Positions 38,411 to 48,796 of a stretch of DNA of 64,000 nucleotides are shown in pieces (within the stretch, counting starts at the first letter, position 1; every line of letters starts with the position of its first letter). The notes under the pieces are model-generated. The model was not told where the DNA came from and did no database searches. It worked only from the letters and a program-made list of their open reading frames with translations. Made by a program: the position numbers and the translations under genes. Source of the DNA: Microbotryum silenes-acaulis (taxonomy: Eukaryota > Basidiomycota > Microbotryomycetes > Microbotryales > Microbotryaceae); assembly GCA_003665825.1 (NCBI GenBank), contig QPFY01000007.1, positions 1,550,001 through 1,614,000 on the forward strand, read 5' to 3'.

Positions 38411-39945
38411 GTATATAGGTACCATAGGTGGGGTACAGCCCAATTCCGGTTTACGTTTTGGATTAGAACCACAAATCCCCAGTGAAATTGAAAAGTCGCA
38501 GTGCACGGGGAATTGCTCGTGCACTGCTGAAATCCACTTTTTCGGCAAAACCGTCAAATCGAGGTGCACGGTCAATTGCTCGTGCACCGCTGAAATCCAC
38601 TTTTTCGACGCTGAAGGGCGGCGCGGGTCAAAAACCGCCAAATCGAGGTGCACGGTCAATAGCTCGTGCACTGCTGAAATCCACTTTTTCGACGCTGAAG
38701 GGCGGGGCACAAGTCAAAAACCGTCAAATCGAGGTGCACGGTCAATTGCTCGTGCACCGCTGAAATCCACTTTTTCGACGCTGAAGGGCGGCACGGGTCA
38801 AAAACCGTCAAATCGAGGTGCACGGTCAATTGCTCGTGCACTGCTGAAATCCACTTTTTCGACGCTGAAGGGCGGGGCACAAGTCAAAAACCGTCAAATC
38901 GAGGTGCACGGTCAATTGCTCGTGCACTGCTGAAATCCACTTTTTCGACGCTGAAGGGCGGCACGGGTCAAAAACCGTCAAATCGAGGTGCACGGTCAAT
39001 TGCTCGTGCACCGCTGAAATCCACTTTTTCGATGTTGAAGGGCGGCACAAGTCAAAAACCGTCAAATCGAGGTGCACGGTCAATTGCTCGTGCACCGCTG
39101 AAATCCACTTTTTCGACGCTGAAGGGCGGCACGGGTCAAAACCGTCAAATCGAAGTGCACGGTCAATTGCTCGTGCACTGCTGAAATCCACTTTTTCGAT
39201 GTTGAAGGGCGGCACAAGTCAAAAACCGTCAAATCGAGGTGCACGGTCAATTGCTCGTGCACTGCTGAAATCCACTTTTTCGACGCTGAAGGGCGGCACG
39301 GGTCAAAAACCGTCAAATCGAGGTGCACGGTCAATTGCTCGTGCACCGCTGAAATCCACTTTTTCGATGTTGAAGGGCGGCACAAGTCAAAAACCGTCAA
39401 ATCGAGGTGCACGGTCAATTGCTCGTGCACCGCTGAAATCCACTTTTTCGACGCTGAAGGGCGGCACGGGTCAAAAACCGTCAAATCGAGGTGCACGGTC
39501 AATTGCTCGTGCACCGCTGAAATCTACTTTTTCGACGCTGAAGGGCGGCACAAGTCAAAAACCGCCAAATCGAAGTGCACGGGGAATTGCTCGTGCACTC
39601 ATGAAATCCACTATATATATGGGCAATTGCCAAATACCACATGGCACAGACTCCCGAGAGACGCTTGCAAAGAAGCTCGCGCGAGCATCCTGTGGCATTT
39701 GAGAGTGGGGTGGTGGGGGGCAGCCGCACTCGTAGCCTTCGGCCACCGGCGCTCGCGATCTCCCATTTCGGGCTTTGGTGTATCGCTGGAGCTGAGGCAC
39801 GGCAGACTTGAGGACTTGTAGACGTAAATAAGTGTATTGTAACTCTGTCACAATCCCAACTGGTTTGTACATGCCTAATTTGTGCGATTATGCATTGTGC
39901 TTTGAGTATACTCAATTACACTAGTCGTTGTGGCCTTGACGACTT
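38411..39945 (+). repeat. Minisatellite module M84-2 (about 13 units)
   Basis: Starts TATATAGGTACCATAGGTGG after ...cttgatcgag. Units are mostly 84 bp, some 83 or 86. The last unit is at about 39590. The 3' module (39606-39945) opens with tatatatgggcaattgcc, then a degenerate form of the 36090 palindrome, and ends ...cactagtcgttgtggcc. Two alternating unit subtypes (gggcggcacgggtcaaaaacc and ggcggcacaagtcaaaaacc) indicate duplication in pairs. Confidence 0.87.
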
Positions 39946-41144
39946 TGGGGCGCGCGCGCGGTCCACTGCTTCTGGTCCTCGGGCCAGAACAAATGTACGG
40001 ACATGTCCGTCCGCTTGATTTTAGATACAGCTGGATCAGATAATACTGATGCTGTCGAACAATTGTATGAGTAGACTCACTATCTGCAAGGAGAACATGA
40101 TAGCATCTTATAATGATTGGAATTTTCATGTCCGTACCGCAACCCCATGTCCGTCCACTTGTCGGTCGCGGTTGCGGACATGGCGGTCTGCGGTACGGAC
40201 ATGGCTGGGAGATGTTCGCACACTGTCATCCGATCCACGCCGCTTCGCTCGCTCCGACATGGTCTGTGACGAGAGACAAGTGGCTGTATGAATTAAATCT
40301 TGTTTATACATCATTACATCAAAGAATTTCTAGAGATCATCCTCGAGTGGTGATTTTGCAAGTCAAAGGCCATGTATAGTACTAGAAAGCCATGAACGTC
40401 GGACGATCGAGTGTTGTCGCCGACAGTGCTAACGCGGCCAAGTTTCTCTGGGCACCATCACCCTATCCCTTCACTATTTCAAAGGAAGACCTTTTAACCG
40501 ACCAAGAGTCGTCAGATCGACCTCACAGAGCACTGCAATGTCCGCGAATGAAGTGTCGACCGCGTCATCTTTTCACCGACGATCTCTTGTAGGAAACCTA
40601 CGCTCACGCTGTTTTCACGCCGCCAGATATCACCTGAGAAGTCAACTCACCTCTTGACACATTTCACAGAATTGCGATCTGCAAGAGACAAAGACCTGCT
40701 TACGGGACACGCCCGGCGTGGCCCCAGTGAGTCTCCGAGTCGTCTACCATCGCGCGATGATCTTGCCCGTAATCGGATCAAATACCTGCTCCCGAATACG
40801 ATGTCTTCACTTCAAATCTTCCGACACAGCTCGTCTAAATTCCAAGAACAGCATTTTAGTATAGGAATGTCAATAGTACAGGCCGAATACAGTGACCTGG
40901 ACGAATTGACTTTGTCGCCGCGGACGCTGCCGATTGCTCAAACGGCCCGTGTCGACAAGCGCTGATACGCACTAACCTCGAAAAACACTTGCTCTCTCTA
41001 GTCCTGAAGCTCTCTTGCATCCTTGTTTGATCTTCGAATCTTGAAGTGCAACAGGTTGAATGGACTCGAGCAAATCGGAGACCGATCTTTCGGCTGAGCG
41101 CGCCGAGCTTCGGGATCTTGCGCGTTAGCTGATTGGCTCGACTT
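39946..41144 (+). repeat. Array unit U2, second part
   Basis: Same block order as 36441-37609: the CATGTCCG cluster, then blocks matching 5835-6055 (40333-40553), then the pre-unit block ending near 41110. No gene is supported. Confidence 0.75.
40127..40203. repeat. Foldback of CATGTCCG words
   Basis: CATGTCCGTACCGC (40127-40140) is the exact reverse complement of GCGGTACGGACATG (40190-40203). A second, inner pair CCATGTCCG/CGGACATGG lies between. The related copy near 36589-36665 is imperfect. Confidence 0.85.
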
Positions 41145-43563
41145 CGGACTCGCGCGCGCCAACACTCCTTTCCCTCTCCCCACTCACTCGCACCACTCGC
41201 ACCATTTGACTCGATTTGGACTCGGCACTGATCGCACCACGCCACAACTCGACGTCACATGCTTTCGCATCGTTCACATGCGCCATTCAAGCTGCAAGAT
41301 GCAACTCGATCTCTCAACTACAGCTCGACGTGTCACCTCAAGCCGGCTGAGGCGGGCCGGTGCGACGTCGCACAACACGGTTAACAACGAGTCCAACACT
41401 GCCATCTTCAACACGATAACTAAAAACCGCCACCTGAGAGGGCGCGGTCACTCTCAGCAGCGTCCAAGCTTACGTCGATGCATCGCTCGAGCATTCTCGG
41501 TCGGACACGTGCTCGGTCAGCGCATCGCCTCGTTGACCCCGGTCGCCCTCTCGCTGCTCGACCGATGAATGTGGTGAGCTCTTCATTCGCATAGTATTCA
41601 GCGGGAACTGAAATCGCTCACCTCATGTACGTCTTTGCTGCTCATCACTCTAGTTCAGATCGTGCGTTGGCCGTCTCGCTGGCATCCGAGCCTTGCACCG
41701 AACCGCTCTGTGACTTGTAGGACCATACTCTGCGATCACAGTGCAGAACCCACATCAGCACCATTGAAAAGATGATACTTTTCCGCGGTCTCGAATTGGT
41801 GCACACATCACTCGATCCTCGTCGCTCCACCCCGAACACCACTGTCGACCTGTGCCGATCTCCTCCGCCACCCCCACATGGTGCACCCGCGTCGTCAACG
41901 TCAACCAATCGCACGAATGCATTCCCTCACATCTCTTTCTTGATCGAGTCGGAGAGTCTCATCGACGCGGCTAGCTTGGGGTTTGTTGAAACATCTGTTG
42001 CGCGACTCGACTGATTTCGTCAATGTCGAGATCGGACACCTTCATCGGCTCAAGCACTTTCTCGACCGCGCCGCGAATCACTCAACCTCCCGCGCCCGTC
42101 ATCCAGCTCTTCGAGTCATCCGGTTAAAGCCACTACGTCTCAGCTCGTCGCTCTAAACATCTCCCGAACTCGTTCGGCAGTCACAAAGCGAACCAACGTC
42201 CGAAAGGTCAGTGAGTGCCTTTAACCTGAAGGCTTTCCCTTCCTCCACCTCGTGTGTTGCAAGTCTGTGCCCTCTTGCTTATGTTTGACTTTTCTTTCGC
42301 TCCACCAGGTCATGGATTTTAGCCGGCGCTTAACTCGACTCTTTAAACTCCGACTCGTTCGAAACCGTTTCTAGCTCTCATGGATGGACCTCGATCTCCT
42401 CTCGATCAGCCCTGACCGCAAAACTCGACTCGGTGCGATTCGACGATGGTGCAAGCTCTCAACTTTGCCGCTGCTGCATCCGCCACCCAAGATTCGATAT
42501 CCGCCGATCCCTCGCACCATTCGACTCGGCTCGACTTTTCCTCTCACTGCACGAAGACACGACGACGCAACGCCTTGCTGCCATGGTGAAACATCACTTG
42601 CCCGGTACATGCGGCTCGACCCTACTCGACCCGGCACATGGCGTGTCACCTGGAGCCGGCTAAGGCAAGCATGACACCGTTTAGCAACTGCAACTGCAAC
42701 ACCCTCACCCCCCCCCCCCCCCCCCCCCCCAATTGGAACGACTCGATAAGAAGCTCCAAGATACCCACAGTTGCGTCCGGGCTATGTCGATTGCTCACTC
42801 GAGCCATCGCGACCGGAACTGCTCGACCTCGGACGACTCGCTCAGACCGCCGACAGTGAGCTGTTTCGATCTTAGCTCTCACTTGTGACTTGCCCTCCTT
42901 GCTGATAAGACGAAGATATGCTGTGTCACCGCGTACTGCAGATCGTTGGTCACGGAAGACCTGGAATGGGAGCGCTTCCTCGAATGAAACTTCGCACCGA
43001 CTCGCTCACATGCTCGCACGGCCCACATCCGAGCTCGTGCATCACCATCCATCCCCCGGTTTCTCTTGCGACAAGCTCCCAGCACACAGACTAGTGTCGG
43101 CCTTCTTGCCACTGGAGATCCGCCAGGAACGCTTGCTCGCCCAGCAGCTTTGGACCCGCTGCGAGCGAATTGCTCAATCGCCCGCCCTCGTCATCCAGCT
43201 TGTCAAGGCATCCCAGACCGTCTACGTTTCATCCCATGGCACCTCAACAACCCACCTTCCCGCTCGTCTCCTTGCCGTTCAAGTTGACCGGACTTGCACG
43301 CTGACTTCCTACCTCGTCGATCGCCCCGACCAATCGAGTGTCCGGCAAAGCTCTCGAGCTCGCGACACAACAACCACTCGCTCCATCACCTCTTCCTCGA
43401 ACACCGTACTACGTTGCGCACGATTATTCATGCAGCCAGGACTCGGGCTTCTTCGGACCACTCGGCGCTCGAATCCGGGGTCGGACGGTGACGATCCTTT
43501 GCACTCTCAATCGACCTCGGCGAATCGCTCGACCAGCTGGATACGTGCGATCACCATCCCACC
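41145..43563 (+). repeat. Array unit U3, part before the Gag-only element
   Basis: Palindrome at 41360-41373. It contains a 23-base C-run (42708-42730) and the block around gcgtactgcagatcgttggtcacggaag (42930) shared with 49600, 54640 and 59480. The 325-codon frame at 42890-43867 crosses into the transposon LTR and is not a gene. It ends in CCACC (43559-43563), the left target duplication. Confidence 0.78.
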
Positions 43564-44448
43564 TGTTGAATTTCATTCTACTACAAGCGTTCGAACACTT
43601 CAACTTTGGGCCGCCGTTTGTCAGGACCGCCCAGTTTTCGGCGCCTCTTTCGCCGCCGCGCGCCTTCGCCTCGGCGCCTTTGCCCTCGCTGCCAAGCCGC
43701 CCCCCAGTCTTTCGCCTCGGCGCCTTCGCCTTCACAGCCAAGCCGCCCCCCTTTTGTTCGCCGCTCCCGCGCCAGCCTGTTCAACTCACGCTCGCGCGCC
43801 GCCGCCTCCACATCGGAACTTAGTCGGTCTACTTCTCCTGTCTTGCCAAGCCGTTGCCTCCGCCTAGCCACCGCCAGCTTGCCGCCACCGTCCTCATGTC
43901 TCATCGGCCATCCAGTGTATCGCCCATGCATGACGCCCGTTGTTCGCAACCTGGATCTTGTTGCTACGGATTGCCCAGCTCACCAACACTCGACCAAGGT
44001 AGATAAGTTTCCCTTCGTGTACATCGTCCAACACGACACCCCTCAGAGCCTTGATGGTCCGCTTGGAGTTCGGTCTTGTAGCTTCGCATTGTGCTAGCCC
44101 AGTTTGTCTTAGCGCGGCCCCTTGCTAGAACCTCACCCGACTCGCGCGCCCCTGTGCCTTTCTTCCTCTTCTCTACCGCTTCCCAACATTAGCCAGACAG
44201 CTAATCTTCGGTAGAGAACAGGTTAGTTGCAATCATCATACCGCTTCCCAACATTAGCCAGACAGCTAATCTTCGGTAGAGAACAGATCGTCCAGCCGCA
44301 CCGCGTCCGTCTCATCAGACCGCGCCAGTGCCGCCTCACGACTTCTCCTGTCGACCGTCCGTCGCATCCTTGCCACGTCGACGCTCCACTAGTAGCCCTA
44401 GCGGTCGCTACGCCAAATTCCGATAAGCCCTACAGTCCACATTCAACA
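43564..44448 (+). repeat. LTR 1 of the Gag-only element (885 bp)
   Basis: Begins TGTTGAATTTCATTC and ends ACATTCAACA. The middle is a GC-rich run of TTCGCCTCGGCGCC-like imperfect repeats. Two hairpin copies near the 3' end (about 44171-44219 and 44239-44283) carry inner stem ATTAGC/GCTAAT and outer stem CTACCG/CGGTAG. Confidence 0.95.
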
Positions 44449-44459
44449 GGTTATGAGCC
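44449..44459 (+). promoter_or_regulatory. Primer-binding site overlapping the Gag start codon
   Basis: GGTTATGAGCC matches the C2 site over 11 bases and differs from the GGTTATAAGCC of C1 and C3. The ATG at 44453-44455 lies inside it and is in frame with gag. Confidence 0.82.
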
Positions 44460-45622
44460 TACTTCGACCCGAACTGCCCAGATTCCCCCCAGCACCCACG
44501 AACCCTGCCGACGACACAGCCTCGGCCGCACCTGCCCACACCGAACCACCCGTACCCGACGAAGCCGACGGCACAATGTCCAGCCACGTTGACCCCACCC
44601 TGGCCGCCAGCATTGACGAGCGCATCCACATGGAAGTCCAACGTCGCCTCCGAGAATTCACCATGTCCCCTAGCCCGGCCCCAGATCGCAGACCCCACCA
44701 CAACATCGACATCCCCCGCCACCTTTCAAGCTGGCCGGCCGACGCTCTCCTTTCTGGTGTTGAAACCTTCCGCGTTTGGAACCGCACGTTACAAGACCGC
44801 GTAGGTACTACGATCTACGCCTACATCACCACTGGACACCTACCCGACCGTGCCGACGACATCGACCGTGAGAATGTCGAAATCTTTGCCGTCCGCCAAG
44901 TCTCCGATGGCGTCGCAAGTAACGTCCGCAAGTCCCTGCTCACCGTCGCCTCGACGCAACAACGCGCCCAGGCCTACTACGAACATCTTGACCACGAGTA
45001 CAACCCTACGTCGGCACAGTCTACCCTTCGTATGCTTCACTCATTCTTCAACATCACCCGTGCCCCCATCGAAGAAAAGGGCTTCGTCGAATGGATGACC
45101 GACTTCCTCGACCACTCAAACTGTCTCGAGTCCGCCAATATTACAATCACCGACGTCATCACCGCCCGAGCACTTACCCTCATCCCCGACGAACTAGATG
45201 CGTTCCGACAATACATGGAACTGCACAACACGGACAAACTTCCAACACCGGCAAACCTGATGGCCCTCGCACACAAGCAGGTCAAAAACCATCACGACAC
45301 TCGAAACGCCGGCTCGAACGTCACCGCATTCGCAGCAACCTCCTCGAACACTCCGTCATCGAACAAACCTAACACTTCATCCCGATCGTCGCAACTACCA
45401 CCGGCCCGATACATGTGCCCTGCCTGTAAGATCAGCGTGCACCGCGTCCGTGACTGCCCCGACGACGAAGCACGACAACGTTACATCGATCGCCGCAACC
45501 GACAACCACAACAACCTGTGGATCAGAATACAGACACCCCAGAGGACGCACCCGTTGTAGCATCCATCTCAAGGTTCCAAGATTTACCAGACCCCTCAAC
45601 GCGCCTCGGCCAGAATTGGTAA
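44453..45622 (+). CDS. Copia-type Gag, first copy
   Basis: A 389-residue protein with no catalytic domain. After a Pro/Ala-rich acidic N-terminus there is a helical core (about 95-280) whose segments MLHSFFNITRAPIEEK and RALTLIPDELDAFRQY align in order with the C1 Gag core. A single zinc knuckle CPACKISVHRVRDC lies at 322-335 (CX2CX4HX4C). The tail is short and polar and ends in a true stop. The first ATG lies in the primer site; M42 at 44576 is an alternative start, and a short polar N-terminus would fit either. Expected role: capsid/nucleocapsid that packages RNA. It is a fully open frame, unlike the C3 gag, which argues for recent selection or very recent origin. Confidence 0.92.
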   Translation: MSLLRPELPRFPPAPTNPADDTASAAPAHTEPPVPDEADGTMSSHVDPTLAASIDERIHMEVQRRLREFTMSPSPAPDRRPHHNIDIPRHLSSWPADALLSGVETFRVWNRTLQDRVGTTIYAYITTGHLPDRADDIDRENVEIFAVRQVSDGVASNVRKSLLTVASTQQRAQAYYEHLDHEYNPTSAQSTLRMLHSFFNITRAPIEEKGFVEWMTDFLDHSNCLESANITITDVITARALTLIPDELDAFRQYMELHNTDKLPTPANLMALAHKQVKNHHDTRNAGSNVTAFAATSSNTPSSNKPNTSSRSSQLPPARYMCPACKISVHRVRDCPDDEARQRYIDRRNRQPQQPVDQNTDTPEDAPVVASISRFQDLPDPSTRLGQNW

Positions 45623-45737
45623 AGTTACCCCTCCGCCCCGCGCCCAGGTCCCCCTACACCGGTCACTACCTCGTCGATTACACTACTTGCCTCAACCTCC
45701 CTTCGTGCTCTTATGGAAGCGTTCGAACGAGGGGGGG

Positions 45738-46622
45738 TGTTGAATTTCATTCTACTACAAGCGTTCGAACACTTCAACTTTGGGCCGCCGTTTGTCAGGA
45801 CCGCCCAGTTTTCGGCGCCTCTTTCGCCGCCGCGCGCCTTCGCCTCGGCGCCTTTGCCCTCGCTGCCAAGCCGCCCCCCAGTCTTTCGCCTCGGCGCCTT
45901 CGCCTTCACAGCCAAGCCGCCCCCCTTTTGTTCGCCGCTCCCGCGCCAGCCTGTTCAACTCACGCTCGCGCGCCGCCGCCTCCACATCGGAACTTAGTCG
46001 GTCTACTTCTCCTGTCTTGCCAAGCCGTTGCCTCCGCCTAGCCACCGCCAGCTTGCCGCCACCGTCCTCATGTCTCATCGGCCATCCAGTGTATCGCCCA
46101 TGCATGACGCCCGTTGTTCGCAACCTGGATCTTGTTGCTACGGATTGCCCAGCTCACCAACACTCGACCAAGGTAGATAAGTTTCCCTTCGTGTACATCG
46201 TCCAACACGACACCCCTCAGAGCCTTGATGGTCCGCTTGGAGTTCGGTCTTGTAGCTTCGCATTGTGCTAGCCCAGTTTGTCTTAGCGCGGCCCCTTGCT
46301 AGAACCTCACCCGACTCGCGCGCCCCTGTGCCTTTCTTCCTCTTCTCTACCGCTTCCCAACATTAGCCAGACAGCTAATCTTCGGTAGAGAACAGGTTAG
46401 TTGCAATCATCATACCGCTTCCCAACATTAGCCAGACAGCTAATCTTCGGTAGAGAACAGATCGTCCAGCCGCACCGCGTCCGTCTCATCAGACCGCGCC
46501 AGTGCCGCCTCACGACTTCTCCTGTCGACCGTCCGTCGCATCCTTGCCACGTCGACGCTCCACTAGTAGCCCTAGCGGTCGCTACGCCAAATTCCGATAA
46601 GCCCTACAGTCCACATTCAACA
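45738..46622 (+). repeat. LTR 2 of the Gag-only element (885 bp)
   Basis: The central LTR is shared by both units and preceded by the tract CGAGGGGGGG (45728-45737). It reads the same as LTR 1 and LTR 3. No target duplication is seen at its borders, so the tandem was not made by a second independent insertion. Confidence 0.95.
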
Positions 46623-46626
46623 GGTT

Positions 46627-47796
46627 ATGAGCCTACTTCGACCCGAACTGCCCAGATTCCCCCCAGCACCCACGAACCCTGCCGACGACACAGCCTCGGC
46701 CGCACCTGCCCACACCGAACCACCCGTACCCGACGAAGCCGACGGCACAATGTCCAGCCACGTTGACCCCACCCTGGCCGCCAGCATTGACGAGCGCATC
46801 CACATGGAAGTCCAACGTCGCCTCCGAGAATTCACCATGTCCCCTAGCCCGGCCCCAGATCGCAGACCCCACCACAACATCGACATCCCCCGCCACCTTT
46901 CAAGCTGGCCGGCCGACGCTCTCCTTTCTGGTGTTGAAACCTTCCGCGTTTGGAACCGCACGTTACAAGACCGCGTAGGTACTACGATCTACGCCTACAT
47001 CACCACTGGACACCTACCCGACCGTGCCGACGACATCGACCGTGAGAATGTCGAAATCTTTGCCGTCCGCCAAGTCTCCGATGGCGTCGCAAGTAACGTC
47101 CGCAAGTCCCTGCTCACCGTCGCCTCGACGCAACAACGCGCCCAGGCCTACTACGAACATCTTGACCACGAGTACAACCCTACGTCGGCACAGTCTACCC
47201 TTCGTATGCTTCACTCATTCTTCAACATCACCCGTGCCCCCATCGAAGAAAAGGGCTTCGTCGAATGGATGACCGACTTCCTCGACCACTCAAACTGTCT
47301 CGAGTCCGCCAATATTACAATCACCGACGTCATCACCGCCCGAGCACTTACCCTCATCCCCGACGAACTAGATGCGTTCCGACAATACATGGAACTGCAC
47401 AACACGGACAAACTTCCAACACCGGCAAACCTGATGGCCCTCGCACACAAGCAGGTCAAAAACCATCACGACACTCGAAACGCCGGCTCGAACGTCACCG
47501 CATTCGCAGCAACCTCCTCGAACACTCCGTCATCGAACAAACCTAACACTTCATCCCGATCGTCGCAACTACCACCGGCCCGATACATGTGCCCTGCCTG
47601 TAAGATCAGCGTGCACCGCGTCCGTGACTGCCCCGACGACGAAGCACGACAACGTTACATCGATCGCCGCAACCGACAACCACAACAACCTGTGGATCAG
47701 AATACAGACACCCCAGAGGACGCACCCGTTGTAGCATCCATCTCAAGGTTCCAAGATTTACCAGACCCCTCAACGCGCCTCGGCCAGAATTGGTAA
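46627..47796 (+). CDS. Copia-type Gag, second copy
   Basis: A 389-residue protein identical to the product of 44453-45622, including the zinc knuckle at 322-335 and the start codon within the primer site (46623-46633). The exact identity, together with identical LTRs, means the duplication is very recent or is kept uniform by recombination. Each gag has its own upstream LTR, so both could be transcribed. Confidence 0.92.
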   Translation: MSLLRPELPRFPPAPTNPADDTASAAPAHTEPPVPDEADGTMSSHVDPTLAASIDERIHMEVQRRLREFTMSPSPAPDRRPHHNIDIPRHLSSWPADALLSGVETFRVWNRTLQDRVGTTIYAYITTGHLPDRADDIDRENVEIFAVRQVSDGVASNVRKSLLTVASTQQRAQAYYEHLDHEYNPTSAQSTLRMLHSFFNITRAPIEEKGFVEWMTDFLDHSNCLESANITITDVITARALTLIPDELDAFRQYMELHNTDKLPTPANLMALAHKQVKNHHDTRNAGSNVTAFAATSSNTPSSNKPNTSSRSSQLPPARYMCPACKISVHRVRDCPDDEARQRYIDRRNRQPQQPVDQNTDTPEDAPVVASISRFQDLPDPSTRLGQNW

Positions 47797-47911
47797 AGTT
47801 ACCCCTCCGCCCCGCGCCCAGGTCCCCCTACACCGGTCACTACCTCGTCGATTACACTACTTGCCTCAACCTCCCTTCGTGCTCTTATGGAAGCGTTCGA
47901 ACGAGGGGGGG

Positions 47912-48796
47912 TGTTGAATTTCATTCTACTACAAGCGTTCGAACACTTCAACTTTGGGCCGCCGTTTGTCAGGACCGCCCAGTTTTCGGCGCCTCTTTCG
48001 CCGCCGCGCGCCTTCGCCTCGGCGCCTTTGCCCTCGCTGCCAAGCCGCCCCCCAGTCTTTCGCCTCGGCGCCTTCGCCTTCACAGCCAAGCCGCCCCCCT
48101 TTTGTTCGCCGCTCCCGCGCCAGCCTGTTCAACTCACGCTCGCGCGCCGCCGCCTCCACATCGGAACTTAGTCGGTCTACTTCTCCTGTCTTGCCAAGCC
48201 GTTGCCTCCGCCTAGCCACCGCCAGCTTGCCGCCACCGTCCTCATGTCTCATCGGCCATCCAGTGTATCGCCCATGCATGACGCCCGTTGTTCGCAACCT
48301 GGATCTTGTTGCTACGGATTGCCCAGCTCACCAACACTCGACCAAGGTAGATAAGTTTCCCTTCGTGTACATCGTCCAACACGACACCCCTCAGAGCCTT
48401 GATGGTCCGCTTGGAGTTCGGTCTTGTAGCTTCGCATTGTGCTAGCCCAGTTTGTCTTAGCGCGGCCCCTTGCTAGAACCTCACCCGACTCGCGCGCCCC
48501 TGTGCCTTTCTTCCTCTTCTCTACCGCTTCCCAACATTAGCCAGACAGCTAATCTTCGGTAGAGAACAGGTTAGTTGCAATCATCATACCGCTTCCCAAC
48601 ATTAGCCAGACAGCTAATCTTCGGTAGAGAACAGATCGTCCAGCCGCACCGCGTCCGTCTCATCAGACCGCGCCAGTGCCGCCTCACGACTTCTCCTGTC
48701 GACCGTCCGTCGCATCCTTGCCACGTCGACGCTCCACTAGTAGCCCTAGCGGTCGCTACGCCAAATTCCGATAAGCCCTACAGTCCACATTCAACA
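47912..48796 (+). repeat. LTR 3 of the Gag-only element (885 bp)
   Basis: Same sequence as LTR 1 and preceded by the tract CGAGGGGGGG (47902-47911). It ends TCAACA at 48796 and is followed by the right CCACC duplication (48797-48801). Confidence 0.95.

Larger units (their letters stand above)
43564..48796 (+). mobile_element. Gag-only copia-type element in tandem: LTR-gag-LTR-gag-LTR
   Basis: Three 885-bp LTRs (43564-44448, 45738-46622, 47912-48796) and two internal regions repeat with an exact 2174-bp period and look identical. The whole is flanked by one CCACC duplication (43559-43563 and 48797-48801). Uninterrupted array copies near 55257 and 60101 show the empty site with a single CCACC. 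Each internal region has a primer site, a 389-codon gag, about 115 bases of 3' sequence and the tract CGAGGGGGGG. No protease, integrase or RT is present, so it must depend on Pol in trans. Confidence 0.95.

Noticed and set aside
38826..39514. 28-residue repeat proteins from the 84-bp minisatellite
   Set aside because: The 84-bp unit is divisible by three and stop-free, so frames persist automatically. Units of 83 and 86 bases shift the frame, which argues against coding.
43890..44097. Frames within the GC-rich LTR repeats (also 13910-14765 read as an extension of G-B pol)
   Set aside because: They arise from TTCGCCTCGGCGCC repeats and differ between LTR copies. The G-B frame continues into the solo LTR only by chance.
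43564..48796. Dismissing the tandem Gag-only element as an assembly artefact
   Set aside because: Cannot be excluded without reads, but the clean outer CCACC duplication and empty sister sites support a real insertion. Only the number of tandem units is in doubt.
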